Positions 12,310 to 23,400 of a DNA stretch of 64,000 nucleotides are shown here, in pieces. Every line of letters starts with the position of its first letter. Positions within the stretch are counted from its first letter, which is position 1. Source of the DNA: Medicago truncatula (Eukaryota; Streptophyta; Magnoliopsida; Fabales; Fabaceae); NCBI RefSeq assembly GCF_003473485.1, contig NC_053045.1, positions 50,758,494 to 50,822,493 of the forward strand. Direction: 5' to 3'. Under the pieces are notes generated by a model. The model ran no database searches and was not told where the DNA came from. It was given only the letters and a program-made list of their open reading frames with translations. The position numbers were made by a program, and so were the translations under genes.

Positions 12310-13020
12310 GCTTTGGCTTTCATGCTTGGCTTGAATGGAACACGACAACCAAGAACATTGGAGCAATCAACGCCAATTGGCCTACACTCTTTGGTGTTTC
12401 GGTTTAGGCTCTCTAGATAAAGATCTTAATAACCTTGTGTTCTTTAGAGAGACTGAGCTTTGTAGCCACGCTACTTCTAAGGTTATCAATATGGCTTATC
12501 AAATCGAGAAGGAGGCAGTTTTCCTCTTGCATCTCACGAAGAGAATACATCTAGACACAATTCTCAATGTATAAAATCTCCTTCTGACTTTGTTAAAATT
12601 AACACATATGGATCCTACGTCCATTGTCACTCAGCTTGGGGTGGCCTTATTGGAGATCATCACTGTCAATTTGTGAAAAGGTTTTTGGTGTATCTTGGAA
12701 CATGAGATGTCTTACTTGCTGAATTATGCATCTAACTCATGTCATCCTATAATCAGACTCAACTAGTGTTGTTAATATGATTCACAATCGGTTTACTGCT
12801 ATCCTTCATCTTCAATGTCTACGTCAGGAGGTTCTTTATTTTATCCACCTTTTAGGTTGGACTATTCAGGTTAATTACATTCATCTAAAAGCAAACTCAT
12901 GTGTAGCTCTTGCTCTTAGAGGCCAAGATGTTGATTTTTCACTTGTTATAAATAGATCTTATTCCTTAAGGGGTACTGGTTCGTTCTGTATAGTCGTGTC
13001 TTATTGTGTTCTTTTCTAGT
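12310..13020 (+). pseudogene. LINE-type retrotransposon remnant (RNase H region)
   Basis: Joining short frames across several stops and frameshifts gives a recognisable plant non-LTR retroelement tail. First comes a linker (about 12390-12560) with KDLNNLVFFRETELCS. Then an RNase H-like start at about 12592-12660 (VKINTYGSYVHCHSAWGGLI, where an intact element would have a DG in place of YG). Later comes WTIQVNYIHLKANSC at about 12855-12900, matching the usual HREANxxAD region but degraded. Multiple stops make it dead. The intact frames on either side are pieces of this remnant. Confidence 0.75.
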
Positions 13021-13856
13021 TCCTTTATCAGTTTTTTATTTTTATTTTTTATGTTATGTTTTAATGGATAGAATGAAACAATGGCAACTTCTACGTTGCA
13101 CGAGCGTCTGATATCGTGAACCGTATGCGAGCAAGTGAACGGTCAGAGTATTAGAAGGTCGCAAGTATTATTATGCATCACAGACAGCTTGCCCTCAGTT
13201 TCTCGCTGTCTTCCATACGTTTCTCTCTTCCATGCATTTCCACTTTCTCCAAGCAGCAGTCAATCTGACTTTCTTTTAAAGTTGAATGCCAACAAGATTA
13301 AACTTCACGATCTCATCAAATTGAGACTTCTCAAAAACTAGAACCGTTGCAATGGCTAGTAAAACAAATAAAATAGGAATACAAATTTGAACCTACGCTT
13401 CTTGCCATTACAATTACAAGCCCTGGTTCTGGGTGTTCAACCATGGAGAATGATTTTTCTGGCTTGGTTTTTCACTTTAATTAGGATGTTATTATATCAC
13501 TTTGATGAATTACAATGACTTCAGGTGAATAAAATTTTCAAGTTTGATCACAAAAAAAGTATTAGAAAAAGAAAACCAAACGTTTTTAATGGTTGATTTC
13601 CATGTGAAATTATGTCATGCACCACTCTATGATTAATTAATTATCTATCAAGTATATAAATTAAAATGGTGTTTCTTTATTGAGGTGGCATGACAGCATT
13701 GTTTTTAATACTTGGTATATAAATTTCAATTCGATCATTCACTAGTTCTAGCCACATGAAATATTCTACGTCCTGAAAAAACAGACATGGTATAGTTCCT
13801 AGTTCTAACCCAAAACATTCAATATACCACTACGAAGACCGCAGTTGATGTTACAC
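13021..13856. other. Intergenic DNA downstream of BAF60
   Basis: No gene is supported. A short frame beginning ATGGCAACTTCTACGTTGCA at 13081 stops quickly and is not recognised. Confidence 0.45.
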
Positions 13857-14035
13857 AAGAAATTAGCCAAGAGTTCTCGGCTCATTTTACCATTGTATAA
13901 TAGGAGATAAGAATAGATGAGAATCGATTGATACAAATATGGTTCAGGGACTGTTGTAACCAGCCAAGCGTGATCAGAATCTTGAGTCAATGTACACAAC
14001 TCCGGGTACTCAATTCCAAAAATGAAGGATGGAAT
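13857..14035 (-). repeat. BAF60 downstream flank/3' UTR, duplicated at 1-165
   Basis: This lies 95-273 bp beyond the BAF60 stop on the minus strand and so probably includes the 3' UTR. It matches 1-165 with few differences. One is an insertion of about 12 bp near 13912. Confidence 0.7.
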
Positions 14036-14129
14036 AGAAAATTTAGCAAGGCTGGAACAAAACTGATTGATGTCAGAAAATTAACCAAATTAACCACTCA
14101 ACTTTTGACGCAATTTTCCATCAAATGCT

Positions 14130-17100
14130 TCAAGGAGCATCAGTTCGGGCACTTTTCCGGCTCAGATAGCGAATTACAGCATCCTCAACCCTGCAAATAT
14201 TCATAAAAGAACACAAACCAATCAGGAACACTTTTTGATATACATCATCGCCAATGGTACAGCAACAAAAAAACATGTTTACTTATAGAATGCACACACA
14301 ATTAGGGCCCTAAACCTTCAGTCCTTAATACTGCATCTAGACGAAATCACTTGCTGTCTTTTGCCCCAAGTTAGACTTGAAACACATTGCTGTCTGAATA
14401 ATGTTCGCATAATTTCAGAGTGCAATCAGAACTTCACAGAAGCCGTAATATACAGTTTTAGGGAAAAACTTCTCTAAAGGGAGTTTGCTCCAAAATAACT
14501 AACTACGGATGTATGCGCCTTTAAGATTAGTGATTAAGAGAGAAATGTGCTCTACAAAAATGAAGGACCTATTAGTATTCAACAAGGCCCTTGTCCATTT
14601 ACTGTTAGACGCCACTTAAGAACACAGAACAAACCAGTGTTTTAAAACACGGACCGCCCGGTCCAACTGGTTTAAACGGACACATAGCCAGTCCGATCCG
14701 ACTATTTGATCGGTTATGCATCGGACTCGGTTCTGACGTCATTAACTTGAACCGGTTGACTCACAAGTTTTAAGTGATTGCAGAATTTAGAATTTACGTT
14801 ATTTTCTCTGACATTCAATGCACATACATTTCTAGGCGAATTAAATGTGCAGCACATCTTTTCTGCCTGTAAATTAATCCTGCTTCTAAAATTCACCAAA
14901 AATACCATGACAGGGTTCGAACCCTGCTTCTTTTGCAAAATTTTGCAGCCTTTACCACTACACAAGTCCAACATGATAAATAGCAAACAAAAATATATAT
15001 AACACAATAAAAGGGAACGGGAGCATATCATGTGAGAACTCTTGTTTATCATGAGAAACGAGAACTTTCAATGATAGTCGTTGGATGTGAATCAACGATT
15101 CAGATTAAAAAAAAAAACTAATTAAAGGACCGCGTGGCCCACTAATAGTTGGGAGTCCGTCAACTCCTCCGCAGGCGTTGTGCGGTGTCTTTTCACCACA
15201 CCTCTCACATCATAAAAGCTCATTTGGAAGAGGGAAATGGTGAGCTGGCAAGTTCGTTAGAGAGTGGAGGGGGAATACACATGAGACAGAGTATAAGAAA
15301 TGCTTAGGAGGGAAAGAGAAAATGATTCTGCATCATTCAGTTAGGAACCCTATGGTTTAGGCTGAGAGAGAAATGTCTCTTCTCTGAGGAGCTCTTGCTC
15401 TGGGATTATAGGGACCTAGTATCTGGAATAATAGTTGGAATCAGAAAACGTTAAAACAATAAGGTTAGAGTCGAATTGTCCAAATAAGGAAGAAACTATG
15501 TGGTCTGCAGAGTGCCGACAAAATGGGTACGCAGTTGGGCGGAACCAAAGGGAGGATGATGTTCATTTAGCTATTAGTTGGTCACGCGACCCTTTAATTA
15601 TTTTTTGTAATCTGAGCCCTAGATTCACATGCTACGACTATTATTAAGAATTCTTGTTTCTAATAATAAACAAGAGTTCTCATCTGATACACTCCCTACA
15701 AATAAATGTACAATTTTATTATATTTTAATCTATGCGGTCTGGCTAGTGACCCATTGGTCTGACCTGTAACCCAATTCAAGGCCTCGACCGAGTAGGCGG
15801 CTGTTACGGGCTTTAAAACATGGATACTGCAAAGCAGCATTAAATATGCTTATGAAGTCATTTAAAGTGTTGCATTCATCCCTAAAATTAGTTCCCAATA
15901 CAGGCAAAGCTGCTTCTTCAAAGTGCAAACTTTAAATGACACTTCTCTCGTCAACTCTCAATATTTAGCAAATAAACACAAACATTAAAGTCATAGCTAA
16001 CCAAGATGTAAATTAAAATACCATTCTTGCATGCCTTTTTAGTCAAAACATAACAAATTATTTTTAGTAGCAAAATGCTTACCATGGTTTATTGTAGAAT
16101 TCAGAACGTTTTTCATTTTCGGCATTATGGCTGGCATCTCCGGCAACAAGCTTTAGATCCTTGCTCTGCGAAGCTATCAATGCATTAATAAACTCTGCTG
16201 GAGACTGACTAAAGCCAAGAAGGAAAGACCGTCTCTTAAGATGCTCATGGATCTTCTTTACCGAAGCGCTAATCACTTCATCAAAAGCATCAATTTCTTT
16301 GTGCCTCTCCATACTTGTTAAGAATGCAGACATGTCTTTCTCTAGCGAAAGAGGTACATCAACCTGCACATCATAACATGTAGTTCCAGCAGGAGAATTT
16401 CCAGAAAGCTTGATTTTATGCTCCAGGTGTATATGCTGTGGTTGTGATAAATGCTGTGATATCTTCTGTGAAGCCATCGAGAATTTCATCTTTTCTTCCC
16501 CGAACACTTTTTGGAGAGAAGCATCACACATGAAGAACGAAGGGTCATTTGGACTCTGCAGCTTCCTGAACTTCACATAGTTCCAAAGAGCAGCCATTAT
16601 CCTAGGACGGGTATCAAACTCAATCCCTAAAACTTTAGCCAACGGTGTCGAAACCATAAACTTCTCCGGCGAGTAATTCACTCCTAACCTAATAACTGCA
16701 GTAAACTCTTTGTCCCCTTTCCTCTTCACCTCAAAACCATCTTGCTGCACAGGCGAACGAGCACTATCCCACACAATAACATGCTTATCCGGGTAAAACC
16801 CCTGATCCAAATACACCGTAATCTTCTTAAAGAAAGCCGAAAACTTCGGATATACAATACTTCCCCTTTTCGAAATCCCTCCCACCACGGGATCCTTACC
16901 ACCTTCTTCCAATATCCTCCCAGTTATCCTCAGCGACCAAGACGGCAGCTCAACACCACCAACCTTCCCAGATTCCTTCGTCTGATTCGAAAACGTATTA
17001 TACACATAAACCCTAAGCGTCTTCCTAACCGAAGTTGGATTTTTAACAGCCTCCTGCACATCAACCTTTTTCCTATTCAAAGCAGCATCTATCTGCGCCT

Positions 17101-17608
17101 CAAGCTCAATTAACCTTGTATAAATCGCAGACTCGGGCACAATCTTAGCCACCTTTTCCGGTATTAAATTCTCCGGTAAAGTCCTCTTTTTTCTCAAAGG
17201 AGCAGGTGTTAACTCCATAGTCTTGAATGCAGATGTCTGGTTACCACTAGGTGAGCCTTGTGGACGTGAATTTGCTTTGTGATGTGAACGCTTCACAGAT
17301 GAAGTAGTACTTGCAGTTGCAGGAGAAGCCACATTTTGCTGCTGCTGCTGCTGTTGATGTTGCTGATGGTGCTGTTGTAGGGTTTGAGGATGAGAACGAG
17401 GGTTTACAAATTGTGATTGTTGTTGTGAAATTACATGGGGTTGGGGTTGGGGTTGAGAAAGCTGAAAATGACCGGGGAATTGAGAAGGATTTTGCATTTG
17501 AGGGTGAGATTGAGTGAGAAGATGAATTGGTTGTGGGTTTACAGGAATCGATGAAAACGACGGTGGCGCCGGTGGTGGATTCTTGGGTGGATTATTGCTA
17601 TTGTTCAT
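14130..17608 (-). CDS. BAF60: SWI/SNF complex 60-kDa subunit (BAF60/SWP73, SWIB domain)
   Basis: Two coding exons: 17608-16083 (508 codons plus 2 bases) and 14190-14130, giving 528 aa. The open frame appears to end in TAA at 16079, but the reading CCATG|GTAAGC is a splice donor. Across an 1892-bp intron, the acceptor at 14191 restores the Trp codon and adds [19 protein letters not shown]. That tail is the conserved end of plant BAF60 proteins, and 528 aa is close to the usual length of about 530. Residues 1-130 are low-complexity Pro/Gln with a poly-Gln run (about 79-91). The SWIB/MDM2-like domain is at about 312-390. The protein is an accessory subunit of ATP-dependent nucleosome remodelling complexes and acts in the nucleus by linking transcription factors to the complex (family knowledge). 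The start is the first Met in frame. Confidence 0.95.
14639..15825. mobile_element. Degenerate inverted element filling the BAF60 intron
   Basis: The left edge near TGTTTTAAAACACGG and right edge near GGCTTTAAAACATGG are inverted. Neighbouring sequence in both ends has related CCGGT/GGTC-rich motifs but is well diverged. It encloses the clearer element at 15013-15694, so it may be an older insertion that was hit by a second one. Boundaries are approximate. Confidence 0.4.
15013..15694. mobile_element. Nested foldback element in the BAF60 intron
   Basis: The arms are about 15013-15150 and 15577-15694. Inverted motifs include GAGAACTCTTGTTTAT / ATAAACAAGAGTTCTC and TAATTAAAGGACCGCG / its diverged complement. 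The interior (15160-15570) is unique and purine-rich, with short frames only. Ends GGGAACGGGAG / ACACTCCC and loosely similar flanks (ACAATAAA, ACAAATAAA) suggest a Mutator-like element. Confidence 0.6.
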
Positions 17609-18800
17609 CGTTGAAATTGAATGAAAAACCCTAATTTACAAAAACGACGATACCGCGAAAGTGAAAATGTTGCTTACTGTTGGGATTCACTTGGTAGTTT
17701 GCGCTGATGCTCTCTTGCTGTTATTTCACTTCGTCACCTGCTCTTTTCGTTTTCAATTTCTTTTTCACTTTATTCACTTCATAGTATTTTTTATATTCTT
17801 CTACATAGGTTAATTTTTAAGTTTTTTTCTTACGGATTGGTTAATTTTTTTTAAAGTTGTTTATCAAAAATAAATATTTAAAATAACTATGTTTTTTTTT
17901 TAGGGAAAATAAATATTTTTTTGAAGATTTTAATCAGTATATTGTAAAAGTTACGATTATTTCACTCATATATTAAATGATATTTTATTCGTGGTGGTCG
18001 GAGTTCGAATCTCATACATTGCCTATATTATATATTGAATGATATATTCTCACATTAGTTGATGAATATGACAGTTTGTGTATTTCTATATTTATTAATT
18101 GACGTGATAACACATAAGTATATGTACATTAGTAAAACATTTTAATCGATATACATATATTTTACATATGTATTTAATTATGTGTTATCACATTAATAAA
18201 TATGTTTTCATATCAATTGACGATGCAACATATTATTATATACGTATGTAAAAAAATCTATGTAAAATAATTATACATTGATTGCTTTTGATATACACAA
18301 ATAAAATTTGTGACGAGCACAGTGCATATATTTAATGGATCTTTAAATACTTCATCCCTTAAAAAATATTGTTACATTTCTCAATATTATCAATGTAATT
18401 GTTATTTTTTTTATATAATTAATGGAAAATCTTTTACCAGTTAACTTATGAAAAAACAGGTTGATCATTTTCTTTTAAAGATCTTAAGCATTCAAAAATT
18501 TGTTTGGATGGGGACACCCCATCTTGTACGTCCTACATATTATGACGGAGATTAACCATATGCAGACAACGGTAAAAGCTTCACAACTATAACCTTAAAA
18601 TTGACTTTTAAATTGTGGAGAATGTTTGTAAAAATGAAATAGTAATTAATAATGGATGACCTATGAAATTCACATACAGTACATAATATGAGTACGATAC
18701 AACACAGACACATGTTGATACACAATTTTTAAAACTTATGATACGATACGACTAAAATATATTAACAAGTTTATTTTTTGTTGATCTCTAAATAAGTTTT
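17609..18800. other. BAF60 upstream region and AT-rich intergenic DNA
   Basis: No convincing TATA box is visible. At about 17992-18045 the plus strand contains GGTCGGAGTTCGAATCTC, the reverse of the tRNA-like 3' end seen in the short SINEs of this window. It is flanked by similar AATGATAT motifs and may be a 5'-truncated minus-strand copy. Nothing else is recognised. Confidence 0.4.
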
Positions 18801-18804
18801 TTAT

Positions 18805-19272
18805 ATTTTTTTTAAACAATCAAAAATGGAATTATATAAATCACCAAAAGCAACTCTTCTAGCACAAAGTGTGCCAAAAGAGCTACTCTACAAACTTAGA
18901 GTCATACAAACCATCAAAACAAACCATTACGTGATGCCCAAGCATTGTAAGGGATTTGAACACTACATATCTGAACCAAACCTAAAAACAATCTTATTGG
19001 CTTTCAACCAGGCTAAAGACATATATTTAACTTTATCTAACAACCTGAGAATAGAAGTTACAAATTATTGAAAAGCTTGTTATTACGTTCGTTCCATAAA
19101 ACTCAAACGCACAAGAGCCAAATGAGCTGAAGAAAATTTCTAATAGCTTTACCTCCACCTGTCAAGTTCACAAACTGAAGAAAATGATCAAGAAGAACAT
19201 TGGTATCAACACCAAAAATACCCAACCAATGGCGCACCAGAGGCCATAAAGATGAAAAAGCGTCACAAGATA
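18805..19272 (-). pseudogene. LINE-type retrotransposon 3' remnant
   Basis: Read on the minus strand, the frame from about 19265 gives the zf-RVT-like C-terminal part of plant LINEs: CLSCDAFSSLWPLVRHWLGI, later IWLLCV, then a stop (TGA where TGG is expected), then VLWNERNNKLF. After a frameshift it continues LLDKVKYMSLAWLKANKIVF. A 3' untranslated part and an A-rich tail (seen as TTTT on the plus strand near 18806-18816) follow. The plus-strand frame at 18826-19071 is only the reverse of this remnant. Confidence 0.8.
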
Positions 19273-19675
19273 AACAAGTTTTTTATACTAAAACTTTTAT
19301 ACACGTATAATATCTGAGAGGAATATGCATTGAACATTTTTCATTAATATATAATTATAAATATCATAATTTACTAAAAGGAAAGTATTTGTGATCAAAA
19401 TATAGGTGCATTCCTTATGCAAGCATATCAATAAAAAAAAAACCACTAAAAGAACTCAAAATAAAATTGGTTTAAAGATGAAGAATTGCACCATTCACAA
19501 AAACGTACCGTTTAAGTCTAATTCTTGAATGAGAAAATTTTGCATATTTCATTTTCACAAACTTTGTCTCACTTTTTTTATCCTCATCTTTCTAAAATAT
19601 GTAATGTGACATATCTTATGTATTTTCGTATATCTATAAAATATCTGATATATATTCTTTAAATGAAAAATTTTA

Positions 19676-19991
19676 GGCTAAAATATGATTTTGGTCCCTG
19701 CAAATATGTCTCGTTTTGGTTTTAGTACCTGTAAATTTTTTTTGTTGTTTTTAGTCCCTGCAAAATATTTTGCAGGGACCTTTTTAAAAATTAAAAGATT
19801 TTGCAGGGACTATTTTTCTAATAAATGAGTTCAGTCATCATGTGTCACATGTGCAAATCATCACAAAAATGGGGCCAGAGACCAAAATCAAAACGAGACA
19901 TATGTGCAGGGACCTAAAACAACAATTTTTTTTTACAAGGACTAAAATCAAAACAAGACATATTTGCAGGGACCAAAACCATATTTTAGCC
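19676..19991. mobile_element. Mutator-like MITE, copy A
   Basis: Inverted ends GGCTAAAATATG / CATATTTTAGCC are followed by repeated GTCCCTGCAAA / TTTGCAGGGAC motifs on both sides. Flanks AAAATTTTA and AAAAATTTA suggest a 9-bp target-site duplication with one change. A second copy is at 43924-44288. Confidence 0.85.
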
Positions 19992-20042
19992 AAAAATTTA
20001 ATTATAATGCTTATGAGTACATATAATCTTAATTTTAAGAAC

Positions 20043-20138
20043 GGTAAATTTGAACATATCAACTTAAAATTAAACGTTCACATAAACGTCGGTAAATTTA
20101 AACATACCAACTTAAAATTAAACGTTCACATAAATATT
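20043..20138. repeat. 48-bp tandem duplication
   Basis: GGTAAATTTGAACATATCAA and the rest of the unit recur at 20091 with few changes, ending at about 20138. It is non-coding DNA upstream of COG2. Confidence 0.8.
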
Positions 20139-20489
20139 CTTTTAGTGAGATTGATAAAAATAAGTTCATACACAGATATTTTCTTACCTAAATACCAATT
20201 TGTAACAAACAAAAAAAAAACTTCAATGATTAAATTGTTTTTGACAAATAGACCAAAAAAAAAATTGTTTTTGATAAAATGATTAAATTAAATTGTTAAA
20301 AAAAAAAAATCTAAAGTACTTGTCAAAAAAAAAAAAAAAATCTAAAGTACTCTAATCAACAAAACATAACGTAATTGATAAGTATCTCCGTGCGAACAGT
20401 TACAGTTATGTTATAAGATTTTCCAGTTCTAAGTATAAACAAATCAATTTTCTGAGCAAATCTCAACAAAATTTCTTAGAATTCTAACA

Positions 20490-23400
20490 ATGGCGGATCC
20501 AATCCCAGCGCATCACAGATCCACCACAAACCTCTTCTCCGACCCACTCGACTCCCATCCTCTCTGGTTCAAACCTACCTCCTTCCTCTCCCCTGACTTC
20601 GATTCCGAATCCTACATTTCCGAACTCCGAACCTTCGTCCCATTCGACACTCTCCGATCGGAACTCAACAACTATCTCTCGTCGCTAAATCACGAGCTCA
20701 TTGATCTAATCAATCGCGATTATGCTGATTTCGTTAATTTGAGTACGAAGCTTGTTGATGTGGATGCGGCGGTGGTGCGGATGCGGGCGCCGCTTGTTGA
20801 GTTGAGGGAGAAGATTGAACAGTTTAGAGGTTCTGTTGACGTTTCGCTTGTTGCTATAAAGAATGGTTTGAAGCAACGATCTGAAGCTGCTTCTGCCAGA
20901 GAGACTTTGGAGCTTCTTCTTGATACATTTCATGTTGTTTCCAAGGTATCAGTTGCGATTTTTATCTTTCATGCTTAATTGTGATTCTAATTACTAATTA
21001 TAGTTAGATGAATAGTATTGGTGATTTTTTTATATTAGATCTAATGGCATTTTATTAATTTGCTTACGCAGCGATAGTGTAATATTACTGCCTAGTACTA
21101 TGAATCATATACACGCACACAAGACACAACACTGACAGGTAGAGTAGAGATTGATAGTAATGTAATAAATAGAAGTGATTGAATGTAACGATGTGTTGTT
21201 ACGTTCGATGCCAGACACACCTTCAATCTGAAGTGCTGGTGCTACATAGACTTTACTATGATGCAGTGCAGACACCAGACTCTCCTTCACTCTGAAGTGT
21301 TGGTGCTATATAGATTTAGTATTATGTGGTGCGGACACCTAACTTAACTTCAATCTGAAGTGCAAGTGCGACATAGATGTACTATAATGTGGTGTATTTG
21401 TTTGAGTTGGAAGGTTATTATGATATTCTTTTTTAGGTTAACTTGTGTAGTTTTAGGGTTTAGTATCAATTCCATTGCTAGGTTTAAGTTTAGGTTGGTT
21501 GTTGTTTATTTCGTCAATGAAGGTTTCTAAAATTGAGGGGATTTTTCATCATCTGTACATTATGTTTGATAAGATTTGGAGCCCGTTTGTTATGGGTTAA
21601 AGAAAAGTGATCTTGATATCTAATAATTTAGAGATTTTATAAAATAGCAGAAGCTATTTTGTGTTTGTTTACCATAATAAAATTCACTTTTTTGAAAGGC
21701 GGTTTTTATCTTGCATTGATTTTGGAAATTTGGGGTTGAGAGATAGGGAATTGGCTCAAGATTCATTCACAATTGCAGGTTGAGAAACTAATAAAGGAGC
21801 TGCCTAGTGTACCCTCTGACTGGTCAAATGGAGATGTGAATTTGTCGGAGAAAAATCCATCAAGCAATGGGGTTTCTGTGCAGCAAGTTGAAAATGGGAC
21901 AAGTGTCAGAGAGACTCAAAGTATGCTGCTGGAAAGAATTGCCAGTGAGATGAACCGGCTAAAGTTCTATGTTACACATGCGAAGGTTTGTTTAATTTTT
22001 TTTCCCATTTTTGTTGAATACTTGAATGCTGTGTTTGTGTGTCTTGACAATTTCTAGATCAAATTTATAAATTATTTGGCATTAATATTTTAGTAGAAAA
22101 CTGAGTTGAAATTGTTTGCTGAAGCTTGGTGAGAGGCGAAGGGTATATACCATTTTGCAAGCTACGGGTGGGTGGGTGTTTTTCGGGTTACTATTATTCA
22201 CACACACACCACTGATTAATTAGCATTCTGAAAGTAAAAAAAATAAAGGAACCTGAAAGGGACAAAATTGACAAAAAGATAGCCATGCTCAGGAAATTTA
22301 TAGATATGACTACTCAAATTATAATATTTTAGGATTTAGTTATTATGCATAACCAGGCATTGAATGTCCGTAATTTACTGTTTGTGTTTACTGTGTGTAT
22401 TTGTTAAGATATTAGTACATTCTGTGCTCATCTCTTTTTCTCTATTCTGCCAGTACAGAACCTGCCTTTTATTGAGAATATGGAGAAGAGGATTCAAAAT
22501 GCAAGCCTACTAGTAGATGCAAGCTTGGGACATTGCTTTGTAGATGGTCTAGAACACCGGGATGCAACTGCAATTTACAATTGCTTACGTGCATATGCTG
22601 CCATTGATAACACCAAAAATGCAGAAGAAACTTTTCGAGTGACTGTTGTGGCTCCATTGATACAGAAGATTATCCCACATGGGTCATCGGCTGTGGCTTC
22701 TGGATCATCTGGGGATGGGCTTGAAAATGATTATCAATTAATTAAGGAGTGCGTTTATAAAGACTGTAAATTTTTATTGGATATTTCTTCAGCTGGTACC
22801 TCATCTAACTTTTTCTTACCACTTTAGGATCCATATGAGCCTTAATCTGTCATACGGCATTGGTTTCTTGGACCATGTCAGTCCTTAGTCCTTCTTGGTC
22901 TTTAAATAAAAGTTAGAACTTATTAAATCCCTTTTCACATTTTTTTACTACATATACTGTTAGCTAGGTCATTTATGGTCATGCAGGTGGTTGTGCCAAC
23001 ATATATCATGCTTACATATCAAACCATTTGATTTACATATCTAACGGTTGGTACTTGGTGCAGAAAATTCAGGTTTACATGTCTTTGACTTCTTGGCCAA
23101 CTCAATCCTTAGAGAGGTTCTCTTTGCTATTCAGAAGGGAAAGCCAGGTGCATTTTCTGTTGGAAGACCAACAGAGTTCTTGAAAAATTACAAATCAAGC
23201 TTGGAATTCTTGGCTTATCTTGAAGGTATTAGTCATATCTCCTTTCCGCTAATCTTACTTTTCACCTTGAGAAACAAAAAAAATGAAAGTTAATTGTACT
23301 TTGAGCTGGCGATTTTTATCTTTCTCGCTAAATTGTGATTCTAATTACTAATTATAATTCATCAAATAGAATTGGCGATTTTTCTATGTTAGATCTAATG

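Noticed and set aside
12335-13019. Two plus-strand frames as small genes
   Set aside because: They are pieces of a broken LINE RNase H region with stops between them.
16079-16082. Stop codon ending BAF60 at 509 aa
   Set aside because: It lies inside a good splice donor. The conserved plant BAF60 tail is present downstream in phase at 14130-14190.
16742-17113. Open frame of 123 aa on the plus strand
   Set aside because: Antisense shadow of the BAF60 coding exon; no domain.
18826-19071. 81-aa plus-strand frame
   Set aside because: The minus strand encodes a recognisable LINE tail, so this is its reverse.
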